From Chloroflexota bacterium (GTDB taxonomy: Bacteria; Chloroflexota; UBA11872; VXNJ01): a DNA stretch of 64,000 nucleotides. Both the position numbers and the translations under genes were made by a program. Positions within the stretch are counted from its first letter, which is position 1, and every line of letters starts with the position of its first letter. The notes beneath the pieces were generated by a model. It made no database searches. It was not told the origin of the DNA and saw only the letters and a list, made by a program, of their open reading frames with translations. The stretch spans positions 124,001 through 188,000 of the forward strand of contig JAPOWW010000011.1 of the NCBI GenBank assembly GCA_026707405.1. Reading direction: 5' to 3'. Shown in pieces: positions 1 to 8,840 of this stretch.

Positions 1-1203
1 CTCGAGGACGTCCGAATCGTATCGCTCGAACAATGGGTGTCTGGGCCGTTTGGCACCGTGCACTTGGCCGATTTGGGGGCCGAGGTCATCAAGATAGAAG
101 ACCCGCATCCCGGCGGCGACAGCGCACGTTATGCGACGCCCTATCAAGAAGGCGAGGACAGCCTCTTCTTCGAGACTTTCAATCGCAACAAGAAGAGCAT
201 AAGTCTGGATCTTCGCAATCCTGAGGGACGTAAGGTCTTTGAGGATCTCGTTCGAGTCTCCGATGCCGTCTACTCGAATTTTCGAGGGGACGTGCCCAAG
301 CGGTTGCGCATAACTTACGACGATTTGAAGCACTTGAATCCCCGGATCGTCTGCTGCGCGCTGAGCGGATTTGGCATGACGGGACCGCGGGCGGCTGATC
401 CCTCCTACGATTACATGATTCAAGGTGTGGCTGGCTGGATGAGCATGACGGGCGAGCCGGATGGCCCGCCTGCGAAGTCCGGATTGCCTGTAGTCGATCT
501 TGCCACCGGCTTCGCCGCTGCGTTGTCGTTGATGATCGGCATTCATACGGCCCGACGTGACGGCGTCGGCATGGACTGCGATGTGAGCCTCTTCGACGTG
601 GCCTTGAGCATGTTGTCGTATCCCGGCACCTGGCATCTGACCAGCGGATTCCAGCCCGCGCGCACACGGCGATCGGCGCACCTCACGTTGGTGCCATTTC
701 AGACCTTCAGGACGGCGGATGGGTGGATCGTCGCGGGCGGCGCTACACAAGCATTTTGGAAAGGAATGGCCACGGCGCTCGGTCGGTCCGATCTGGCAAA
801 TGAACCGCGCTTCGAGACTTTCCAGGACAGGAGGAGGCACGCCGTCGAGCTGCTGGCGATAATTGAGCCGATCTTCGAGTCGCGTCCCACTGCACACTGG
901 TTGGCGGCTCTGCGGGCCGCGGACGTGCCCTGCGATGCAGTCAACACGGTGGCCGAAGCGGTGAACGAACCTCAGGCCGCGGTGCGAGATATGGTCATTG
1001 AGGTCGACCATCCAAGGTTCGGGACCGTGCGCCAGCTGGCCAGTCCTTTGAAACTAGGCCGTTTCCGTCCTTCGTACCGAAGAGCGCCGCAACGCGACGA
1101 GGACCTGATGAGTGTGCTCGAGTCGGTGCTCGGCTACACCGCCGACCAAATCGCGGAGCTACATGCCGCGAAAGCGTTCGGCAAGCCGCAACGTAGAGAC
1201 TAG
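1..1203 (+). CDS. CoA-transferase family III (CaiB/BaiF-type), 5' truncated by window edge
   Basis: Frame 1 is open from base 1 (LEDVRIVSLEQWVSGPFGT..HLADLGAEVIKIEDP..), typical CaiB/BaiF N-terminal motif; stop TAG at 1201-1203. Confidence 0.9.
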   Translation, partial: LEDVRIVSLEQWVSGPFGTVHLADLGAEVIKIEDPHPGGDSARYATPYQEGEDSLFFETFNRNKKSISLDLRNPEGRKVFEDLVRVSDAVYSNFRGDVPKRLRITYDDLKHLNPRIVCCALSGFGMTGPRAADPSYDYMIQGVAGWMSMTGEPDGPPAKSGLPVVDLATGFAAALSLMIGIHTARRDGVGMDCDVSLFDVALSMLSYPGTWHLTSGFQPARTRRSAHLTLVPFQTFRTADGWIVAGGATQAFWKGMATALGRSDLANEPRFETFQDRRRHAVELLAIIEPIFESRPTAHWLAALRAADVPCDAVNTVAEAVNEPQAAVRDMVIEVDHPRFGTVRQLASPLKLGRFRPSYRRAPQRDEDLMSVLESVLGYTADQIAELHAAKAFGKPQRRD

Positions 1204-1414
1204 GGTGTAAGGCCCAAACTGGCTCTTGGAGTCGAATTCGCTAGAACGGTAGAGATGTTCAATCGATGGAGCATCGGAAACATGCTCTTATACGGTTACG
1301 GTTCCCCTTATTCATAATAAATGGTCGTCGCACGACAGACTGACTTTAGGTGTGTGCCGAGGGCGTTGCGCAGTGTTGCCGGTCATCTTTAGACGTTAAG
1401 CTCGAGAAAATGCC

Positions 1415-2230
1415 GTGCGGGAGATCATGCGCTCGGAAACTTCCTCGGGTTACGCATTCGGAGACACCGATGTCGCCGCCAGGCGTTTGCAGCTGGTTGC
1501 CCAAGTGTTCGAGCCGGAGATGCGTAGTTTCCTCTCGTGTGTTCAAGTCAGACCGCGTCTAGCGATTGATCTTGGCTGTGGGCCTGGCTACACCACTCGC
1601 CTCTTGGCCGACGTCCTGATGCCGACGCGCACGATCGGACTCGACACGTCCGATCGATTTATACCAATGGCGCGTGCCGAACCGAGGGATGGCGTCGACT
1701 ACTTTAGGCACGACGTCACGACCACACCGTTTCCTGTCGGCCCGGTCGACTTGATGTTCTGCCACCTTCTCTTGCCGCATTTGCAGGATCCTGCGGCGGC
1801 GCTGTGTACATGGGCCACGCAACTCGGACCGGCAGGTCTGCTGCTAGTGGATGAGGTCACCAATATCCGCACAACTCAGCCGATATTTCAACGCTATCTG
1901 GACATGGTCGAGACGGTCATGGTTGAGCGTGGTGGACACCTTTATACGGGAAAAGTTGTGGCCCAGCTTGATTCCATCCCAGGATTGGAAATGGTGTTCA
2001 GCCGGCAGGTGGAACTTGCGGTCAGAACTGCGCAGGCCGCAGACATGTTTCGGATGAACCTCGCCGTATGGGGCAGAATGCCGAACGTGCAGGATCTTTT
2101 TCCATATGGCAGCGTCCTTGAGATCGAGTCGGAACTCGAGGAACTAACGAAATCAACATTTGAAAGTGAAATCGTCTGGGAGATGTGTCAACTGAGCTAT
2201 AAGGCTTCACCCCTCGAACTCGGTACGTGA
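1415..2230 (+). CDS. class I SAM-dependent methyltransferase
   Basis: LAIDLGCGPGYTTRLLA motif I; start may be ATG 1430. Confidence 0.8.
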   Translation: MREIMRSETSSGYAFGDTDVAARRLQLVAQVFEPEMRSFLSCVQVRPRLAIDLGCGPGYTTRLLADVLMPTRTIGLDTSDRFIPMARAEPRDGVDYFRHDVTTTPFPVGPVDLMFCHLLLPHLQDPAAALCTWATQLGPAGLLLVDEVTNIRTTQPIFQRYLDMVETVMVERGGHLYTGKVVAQLDSIPGLEMVFSRQVELAVRTAQAADMFRMNLAVWGRMPNVQDLFPYGSVLEIESELEELTKSTFESEIVWEMCQLSYKASPLELGT

Positions 2231-2259
2231 CTAGGTATTGAAAAAGGAATAGGTAGACC

Positions 2260-3294
2260 ATGAAGCAGCTAGGACTCGGAATCATCGGTTTAGGAGTTGG
2301 TAGAGGAGCCTTGCTGTTGAACGAGGATCCTGAATCGCCGATTGCTGTGCGTGCAGTTGCTGACCTCGACTCCGAGCGACTCGAACAGGCTACCGGCGAA
2401 TACGGTGTGGCCTTTGCGACGACGGACTACCGCGAGCTTCTGGAACGACCAGACGTGGACGTGGTAGGGGTATTCACGCCCGACCATCTGCATGCGGAAC
2501 ATCTGCCCGCCACACTGGAGGCGGGCAAGCACGTTATATGCACCAAGCCGCTGCTCACCACGCTCGAAGACTGCGACAACGTGGTCGGCCTGGTGCGGCG
2601 AACGGGACTCAAGTTCGTGGTGGCACAGACGTGGCGGTTTATTCCGCATATCATCGCCGTGAAGCAAGCGGTGGACGATGGCCGGATAGGTCGCATCAAC
2701 CTCATCGAGACCGGCTACATACACGACATTCGCGGCGTGTGCGAGAAAACGCCCTGGCGGGTCGCCGCACCGCAGAACTTCCTGTTCGGCGGTGGCGCTC
2801 ATGCTATCGATTGCCTGAGGTGGTTCGCCGGCAACGTCTCGGAGGTAAGCGCGTTCGCCATGAATTCAGGTGTCGTCCCCGGATATCCGATAGAGGACAT
2901 CTGGATTCTGAATCTGGTATTTGAGAGCGGCGCATTAGGCCGGGTCCTGGTGATGTGCGGCTCCGTGAACAATAGAGGAGAGGGACTGGCAGGCGGCAAT
3001 AAGCATCTTCAGATTTACGGTACGGAAGGAACCATCACTGGAATTGATATCGGCGTCGACGGACCCCATGAACATGCCAACCTTGAGGTGCAACCGCCTC
3101 AAGTCGCCGGAGCTCTAATTGAGGGACACGCTGCCGAGTTGGTGCCTTACTTCTACAAAATGGCGGAGTGGATCAAGAACGACGAAAAACCCGACCCCGG
3201 CGTAGTGGAGGGCGCCAAGGGAATAGCTGTGGCCGTCGCCGCGCAGGAATCGCTTAAGACTGGACAGGTGGTCAGGGTCCGCAATGACTTCTGA
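2260..3294 (+). CDS. Gfo/Idh/MocA family oxidoreductase
   Basis: N-terminal GIIGLGVGRGALL Rossmann motif, HVICTKPLLTTLEDCDNVV. Confidence 0.88.
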   Translation: MKQLGLGIIGLGVGRGALLLNEDPESPIAVRAVADLDSERLEQATGEYGVAFATTDYRELLERPDVDVVGVFTPDHLHAEHLPATLEAGKHVICTKPLLTTLEDCDNVVGLVRRTGLKFVVAQTWRFIPHIIAVKQAVDDGRIGRINLIETGYIHDIRGVCEKTPWRVAAPQNFLFGGGAHAIDCLRWFAGNVSEVSAFAMNSGVVPGYPIEDIWILNLVFESGALGRVLVMCGSVNNRGEGLAGGNKHLQIYGTEGTITGIDIGVDGPHEHANLEVQPPQVAGALIEGHAAELVPYFYKMAEWIKNDEKPDPGVVEGAKGIAVAVAAQESLKTGQVVRVRNDF

Positions 3295-3400
3295 CGTACG
3301 ATAGTCCTCTAGAGTGCTGACCGGGCGCAAAGGCGATCCGCGGGCAGCCTGAACCGTCGCAATCAGATATCGAGGCCACCGTCGATCGGGAGGTGGATAA

Positions 3401-5275
3401 ATGGCGAAGAGCAAGCTGCTTCAAGTCGGTTTCGACGGAATGAACCTGCTTCCGCTTCGAAAGTACGAGGCCGACGGCCTTCTTCCTAACTTCTCCAGTC
3501 TTCTGGAACGTGGCTCTGCTAACAGACTGCTATGCGCGATTCCGGCGTGGACTCCAACCAATTGGGCGACTCTGGTGACCGGCGCAACGGCGGGAACGCA
3601 CGGTCTGGGCGGCTGGAGCGTAAGAGACCTCACCAAACCTCGTGACACGGCTGATATTCGCGCGGAGGACTCCAGATCGGTGGGCGCCGAGACTATTTGG
3701 GAAGTGGCCGAACGCGCGAATCTCAAGTCGATGATCACTTTCTATCCGGCTTCATGGCCGCCCCCGGTTGCTGACGGCTACGTGGTGGCGCCCGGATTCC
3801 GGTACCCGCCCTTTGCGGTCCTGCGCCCGGAAAAATACGTGATCGGGCTGCTAGGCGCGGACCACCAAGCGCAGGTCTCAAGGGAAACTACCCGCGCTGG
3901 TACTGACACTGCGGAGACTGGAGAGGAACGAGAAGTAACCCACCTGGTCGCCCGGCCCACAGCCGGCGGAGCGCTTGAAGCCGAAATAAGACTCGGTCGG
4001 GAGTCGGAAGTCTGTCTGCTGATTGGGATCTCTGAAGTCGCTAAGGCTGGACGATATACGGTCACGGCGCAATGTGCGGATAGTGCCAGTGCACCGGTTT
4101 TGGTCGAGAAGGACCGCTGGAGCGAATGGCTGTTTGCGCAGCTACTCGATGCGGACGGAGAAACGCGCCGCGTCTCGTTCAGACTTCGGCTGCTGCAAGA
4201 CGAAGTCGACACGATAATCGTAGTGAGGTCGGAAGCCCACCGCACCGGTGGATTCGCAAGTCCCGAGAAGCTAGCGTCGGAACTGGTGGACTCCGTCGGT
4301 CCATTTATCGGCATGTTCGCAACCAAGCCCGAACCTGGCGACGCTGAGCTCGACGCCTGTCTGGACGAATATCTTTACAGCGGGCTTTGGCAGGCAAGAG
4401 CTGCCAAGTACGTGATGGACAACCACGGTTGGGACCTCCATTTTTCGCATTGGCACCTGTTCGACACGATCAACCACAGTCACGTGAACCCGGCCGATCC
4501 CGGTCATCCGGGATTCGACGCAAAGCGGGCTGAGTGGCATATGAGCGCGCACAAGCGCGCATTCGAGGTCGCCGATCAGGTACTGGGAGAGTTCCTCACT
4601 CTGGCCGACGAGAACACATACGTACTGGTCAACTCCGACCACGCGATGGCGACCTCACACCGATGGGGAAGCGTTCCACGGCTGCTGCACGATCACGGGC
4701 TGATCGCATTTCACGAGGACGGCATCACCGTAGACCCCGCCAGGAGCAGGACCTACGTGATCCCGGATCGCGGGAGTGAGATATTCGTCAATTTGGAGGG
4801 ACGCGAGCCTGACGGAATAGTGCCCGCCGATCAGTATGAGGTTGTGCAGGAAGAGATCATCGAAGCACTTCACGATTGGCGAGACCCTGATTCGGGCAAG
4901 CGGGCTGTAGCACTGGCGCTCAAGAACCAGGATGCCCAGGTCGTCGGCTTTTGGGGGCCGAACAACGGAGATGTCTTCTTCACTCTCAACCGGGGGTTCG
5001 GCTGGGGCGACCCGCTGGGCGAAGGAAGCATTGGCCCTGGACGCGGGGCGCTTCACGGATCGCAGATTCCAACATCGGAAGGGCCGGTTTTCACCAACAT
5101 GGGGTGTTTCATCATTTCCGGACCGGGCATCAAGGGTGGTTACGAGCGCGATTGGCAGCGGTACGGATTGATGCGGATGATCGACCTCGCTCCCACGATG
5201 GCACTCCTGATGGGCATTCGACCTCCGGCTCACAGTCAGGGCGCTGTATTGTGGGACCTCTTGGAAGATAGCTAA
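3401..5275 (+). CDS. alkaline phosphatase superfamily / type I phosphodiesterase-like protein
   Basis: LLQVGFDGMN N-terminus, NWATLVTGATAGTHG, VNSDHAM..; AP-superfamily layout; RBS ggaggtgg upstream. Confidence 0.8.
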   Translation: MAKSKLLQVGFDGMNLLPLRKYEADGLLPNFSSLLERGSANRLLCAIPAWTPTNWATLVTGATAGTHGLGGWSVRDLTKPRDTADIRAEDSRSVGAETIWEVAERANLKSMITFYPASWPPPVADGYVVAPGFRYPPFAVLRPEKYVIGLLGADHQAQVSRETTRAGTDTAETGEEREVTHLVARPTAGGALEAEIRLGRESEVCLLIGISEVAKAGRYTVTAQCADSASAPVLVEKDRWSEWLFAQLLDADGETRRVSFRLRLLQDEVDTIIVVRSEAHRTGGFASPEKLASELVDSVGPFIGMFATKPEPGDAELDACLDEYLYSGLWQARAAKYVMDNHGWDLHFSHWHLFDTINHSHVNPADPGHPGFDAKRAEWHMSAHKRAFEVADQVLGEFLTLADENTYVLVNSDHAMATSHRWGSVPRLLHDHGLIAFHEDGITVDPARSRTYVIPDRGSEIFVNLEGREPDGIVPADQYEVVQEEIIEALHDWRDPDSGKRAVALALKNQDAQVVGFWGPNNGDVFFTLNRGFGWGDPLGEGSIGPGRGALHGSQIPTSEGPVFTNMGCFIISGPGIKGGYERDWQRYGLMRMIDLAPTMALLMGIRPPAHSQGAVLWDLLEDS

Positions 5276-5467
5276 CCCTCAAACCCCGCCGTGGTCGGGC
5301 TGAGGATGGCTCGCCGGTCTCAGGCAATTTGATGTCGGTTTCTGTCTAGTGCACTTGACAAATACCGAACGATAGACGAACATTCTGTCCAGGAATTTGT
5401 TTGGAACGTGTTTTGATGCACCCGGAGGTTAAACGGCCCCCGATGATGCTGGATATCCCGTCAGCCC

Positions 5468-5483
5468 GCAGACAATTGTCTGC
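5468..5483. promoter_or_regulatory. perfect 16-bp palindrome GCAGACAATTGTCTGC upstream of Com-like ORF (operator candidate)
   Basis: Direct reading; self reverse-complementary. Confidence 0.4.
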
Positions 5484-5516
5484 ATCCGGTTTTGAGGCGA
5501 TGAACGGACGCCGACC

Positions 5517-5732
5517 GTGAATCGCATCAAATCGACGTACCGCTCCTTGAGCGCCGGCGAGCGCCAGGCCCGCTGCGGCAGGTGCGGCAAGCTCCTGGGC
5601 GAGTTTCTTGTCGTTGATGGAACGATCCGTTGTCCTCGCTGCAAGTTTGACAACGACTTGAAGATGAGGCCATTGAGCGTGGCGGTGCAAGTTACTGACA
5701 ATCACAGGATGGAGGCTATGCCCAGGGACTAA
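5517..5732 (+). CDS. Com-like small zinc-finger protein (Mu Com superfamily-like)
   Basis: ARCGRCGKLLGEFLVVDGTIRCPRCKFDN: paired CxxC with RCxxCxKLL..IRCPRCK pattern; GTG start; adjacent to tail genes. Confidence 0.6.
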   Translation: MNRIKSTYRSLSAGERQARCGRCGKLLGEFLVVDGTIRCPRCKFDNDLKMRPLSVAVQVTDNHRMEAMPRD

Positions 5733-5760
5733 ACCGGTTTTGACGCAGGGAGCGCCATTC

Positions 5761-5795
5761 GAGCGCCGGATCTTTCGATCTGGCGCTCTTTTTTT
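5761..5795 (+). terminator. intrinsic terminator
   Basis: GAGCGCCGGATC-tttc-GATCTGGCGCTC (12-bp stem with one G-U) followed by T-run. Confidence 0.85.
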
Positions 5796-5839
5796 AACGG
5801 GATCACGGGCGCGAAAAAGCAGCCGAAAGGAGGCAGCTA

Positions 5840-6553
5840 TTGGCACGAATGCATGGGGCGGAGGTAAGAGTGTATTTGGGCGATAGGGACGTTGGCGGAG
5901 ACCTCACGTCAATCGCCCCGGCGGTGTCGGCCGATACCCACGAGGTCACTAACTTCAGCTCGAACGGCTGGAAACAAAGCGTCGTGGGGCTCGTGGGGTG
6001 GACCGCCTCGATCGAGGGGTTCTACGACCCGGCGGTTGATGGCTATGGCCGTCAGCTCAGCGATCTGCTCGGCGCGACCGGCGGGATTCTGAGCATCTTC
6101 GACGGCGATGCCGATGCGGTCGGAAAAGGCGGCTGGCTTGGCTCGGAGGCGATCCTGACCGAGAGATCGGAGTCGGTCAGCGTGGCCGATCTCGTCAAGC
6201 TCAGCGGAGTTCTGCAAGGGGCCGGCCGGGCGGGAATGGACGCCAGGCTGCTGCATCCCCACGGCCAGGAATCGGCAAGCGACAGCGGGTCCTCGGTCGA
6301 CAACTCGGCGGCTTCGGCTAACGGTGGTCGGGCGAACCTTCACGTAACGGCCGCGACCGGCCGGTGGGCGGTCAAGATCGAGCACTCCACCGACAACTCA
6401 ACGTGGGCCGACTTGGTCGCGTTCTCGTCGATCAATGCCGGTACGTCATTCACTAAGGAGGTGTCAGGTCAGGTAAACCGCTATTTGCGAGCGCGATGGA
6501 CGGAAGGCGCGGCAGGCAGCGTGACTTTCGTTCTCGGGTTCGCGCGCTACTAG
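5840..6553 (+). CDS. phage tail tube-like protein (paralog 1)
   Basis: TTG start with RBS aaaggagg; MARMHGAEV...ADTHEVTNFSSNGWKQSVVGLVGWTASIEGFYD pattern shared with next gene. Confidence 0.65.
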   Translation: MARMHGAEVRVYLGDRDVGGDLTSIAPAVSADTHEVTNFSSNGWKQSVVGLVGWTASIEGFYDPAVDGYGRQLSDLLGATGGILSIFDGDADAVGKGGWLGSEAILTERSESVSVADLVKLSGVLQGAGRAGMDARLLHPHGQESASDSGSSVDNSAASANGGRANLHVTAATGRWAVKIEHSTDNSTWADLVAFSSINAGTSFTKEVSGQVNRYLRARWTEGAAGSVTFVLGFARY

Positions 6554-6650
6554 GAGGTGGACTGAGAGTAGACCGGAACCGGATTCAGTGAGTTTTTCAG
6601 CCCGGCTTATATAGGTAAGTGAGCGCGGGTAACGATAGGAAGGTATCACA

Positions 6651-7052
6651 TTGGCAAGAGTGCATGGCAAGGACCTGAGCAGCCTGAGCGTCGATGACGC
6701 GGGCGGGACCGCCAGGAATCTGCTCAACGAGACTATCGGGGTTGACTTTTCGACTTCGGCCGATACGCACGACACGACCACCATGGGCGACGACTGGAAG
6801 GAGTTCACCGCCGGGCTCAAGGGCGGCGACACTTTCACCCACGAAGTCTTCTACAACAACTCCGCCACGACGGGCACTGCGGCCGTCTATCGCGGACGCA
6901 TCGGCGTGGCCGGTTCGTTCAGTTTCAGCGACGGCACTTTGACCGCGTCGATGGAGACAATCGTCACCAACGTTTCCGAGTCTTACTCGGTCGCGGACAT
7001 GATCAAGATCACGGCGACCCACCAGGTCACCGGCGCCGTGACGTTCGGCTAA
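6651..7052 (+). CDS. phage major tail tube-like protein (paralog 2)
   Basis: TTG start; MARVHGKDLSSLSVDDAG...SADTHDTTTMGDDWKEFTAGLKGGDTFTHEVFYNN, typical siphovirus tail tube N-terminus. Confidence 0.7.
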   Translation: MARVHGKDLSSLSVDDAGGTARNLLNETIGVDFSTSADTHDTTTMGDDWKEFTAGLKGGDTFTHEVFYNNSATTGTAAVYRGRIGVAGSFSFSDGTLTASMETIVTNVSESYSVADMIKITATHQVTGAVTFG

Positions 7053-7072
7053 TTGCTGGAGGGTAACGAGAC

Positions 7073-7366
7073 GTGGCCGCATCAAGCGAAATTGTCTGGG
7101 CCAACGGACTGCTGCGACGCGACCTTGGCGGCGAACTGGAGGGCTGCTGGATCGGCATCGATCCGGCCATGCTCACCATGGGGTTGCTCGAGGACCTCTA
7201 CGGCGCCGATCCCAAGCAGCTGCTCGACTCGGTGTCGGGTTGCCTGGCCGACGGCGATCTTCCGCATGGGTTGGACCGCGACGGCTTGCGGGCGCTCACC
7301 CGCTCGCAGTTCGCCGAAATCTCGAATGCCGTGGCGGAGGCGTACCGCGTCCCAAAAGTGAGCTGA
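7073..7366 (+). CDS. tail assembly chaperone, short product (G-like)
   Basis: GTG start with RBS ggagg at 7058; position directly after tail tube gene; ends just after slippery heptamer. Confidence 0.6.
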   Translation: MAASSEIVWANGLLRRDLGGELEGCWIGIDPAMLTMGLLEDLYGADPKQLLDSVSGCLADGDLPHGLDRDGLRALTRSQFAEISNAVAEAYRVPKVS

Positions 7367-7554
7367 AGGAGTTCGTTAAGTGGATTGCCGGTATGCGGGC
7401 GACGCCCAACCTGGCTCTGGTCTCCCTGTACCAGCGCGCCAGGATTTGCAGGACGTTTCCCGCATACCGGCTGCACGAGCTCCACGATCTTCCCGTGGCG
7501 GAGCTCCTGTGGGCGATCGAACTCCTGGACGCCGAGCAAAAGGCCGCCAGGTGA
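7073..7554 (+). CDS. tail assembly chaperone, -1 frameshift product (GT-like, predicted 160 aa)
   Basis: Zero-frame C_CCA_AAA at 7351-7357; -1 frame open to 7554 (SELKEFVKWIAGMRATPNLALVSLYQRAR...EQKAAR). Confidence 0.6.
7351..7357 (+). promoter_or_regulatory. -1 ribosomal frameshift slippery site CCCAAAA
   Basis: X_XXY_YYZ heptamer in correct phase (CCA=7352, AAA=7355) 2 codons before the zero-frame stop. Confidence 0.65.
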
Positions 7555-7653
7555 TCTTGGGCCGGTTCCCAGGCTAGGCGGGGACGTCTGGCGGGCATCG
7601 TTGCCCCTGCGGCTATGGTTGTATCAAGACCAACTTTGACGAGGTGGCAGTTT

Positions 7654-8604
7654 ATGCGTGAGCGGATTGCGGCGGTCTTGGCTGCGATGAGGCGGCGGTT
7701 GAGCAATCGCGCCGCGCTGATTACGCTGGTCGTCATTTTGACGCCCCTCGCCATCGTTTTGGCGTCCCGGATAACGGATCCGGGGCCGCCGGCTTTAACC
7801 GAAGTCGCTCCCACCGTGGAAACATCGAACACGTCTCCGCCTTCCGCCACGCCCACGCCGGAGCCGCGTGGCCAACGGCAAGCTCCCAGCGCGTGGCAGC
7901 TTGAGACAAGGTCAAACCCGGAGCTGGCGGCGCGATACCCGCTCGCCGACCTCTATACCGCCGACGAGATCGCCTATTTCAAGGAAATCGCGTTCGGCAG
8001 CGATACGAGTGCGAACTCCAGTCTAGACCCGGATCTGGTCCGGACGATTGTTGAGAATAGGCCCGCTGGTAGTGGAGATCGTATCGGTAAGTGGGATGAT
8101 GGCGAGGTTGGATACTATGTCGCCGGTAGTCCTACCGCGAGCGATCTGGCCGAAATCGAGTCCATCATTTCCAAGCTGGAATCATTGATTCCGACGCTGC
8201 GCTTTCGTGCGCTGGAGTTGTCGGAAGCGGAAGTGGATGTGTCGATGTTTATCGCCTTTGCAGGAGAAAACGACTATCTGCTGGAAGGAGTGGTTGCTTC
8301 TAACTGGATGAGTTACGCGGGACTGGGTGGGATTGGAGGAGACAGCTTCGTTATCGAGAAGGCCGTCATCTTCATCAACTCCGATCATCCGGAAGAGATC
8401 CGAAGGCGAGCGATCGTTGAGGAGATCACGCAAGCTCTCGGACTGACAAATGATTCGTGGTGGTATCCGGACAGCCGGTTCTATCAGGGGTTTTCCATCA
8501 AACCCGGCCTCGCCGATATCGACGAGGCGTTGATCCGGCTCCTCTACGATCCCCGAATCAAGCCGGGAATGACGATCGAGGACCTGGAGAGGATGGGCTT
8601 ATAG
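7654..8604 (+). CDS. membrane-anchored DUF2927-like protein, paralog A
   Basis: N-terminal TM, T/P linker, ADLYTADEIAYFKEIAFG...VEEITQALGLTNDSWWYPDSRFYQG...LIRLLYDPRIKPGMTIEDLERMGL; RBS gaggtgg. Confidence 0.65.
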   Translation: MRERIAAVLAAMRRRLSNRAALITLVVILTPLAIVLASRITDPGPPALTEVAPTVETSNTSPPSATPTPEPRGQRQAPSAWQLETRSNPELAARYPLADLYTADEIAYFKEIAFGSDTSANSSLDPDLVRTIVENRPAGSGDRIGKWDDGEVGYYVAGSPTASDLAEIESIISKLESLIPTLRFRALELSEAEVDVSMFIAFAGENDYLLEGVVASNWMSYAGLGGIGGDSFVIEKAVIFINSDHPEEIRRRAIVEEITQALGLTNDSWWYPDSRFYQGFSIKPGLADIDEALIRLLYDPRIKPGMTIEDLERMGL

Positions 8605-8703
8605 GCAGGAGCAAAACATGCTAGAAGGGGCGACTTGTTGTCGCTCGTGTCCCGATTTACTAAGCCGATTTCATAGTCAATAAACGAATACCAGAGAGCC
8701 GCC

Positions 8704-8733
8704 GAGCACCTTCGAGAATGGAGGTGCTTTTTT
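8704..8733 (+). terminator. hairpin AGCACCT-tcgagaatgg-AGGTGCT-TTTTT, copy 1 (also contains SD GGAGGTG)
   Basis: Direct reading; repeated after each tandem paralog. Confidence 0.75.
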
Positions 8734-8840
8734 CATGCAAATGACGATGGAAACGAGGGGCGTGCCGAACGCAATCCGGCGTCCCTGTTGACCCTGCAGT
8801 TAAAGTTGTTTTCGGACACACGTTTGACAGGTTCGAGTTA

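Noticed and set aside
5355-5384. TTGACA box upstream of the tail module as a promoter
   Set aside because: The -35 is perfect but no credible -10 at 16-19 nt spacing (GAACAT/AACATT only)
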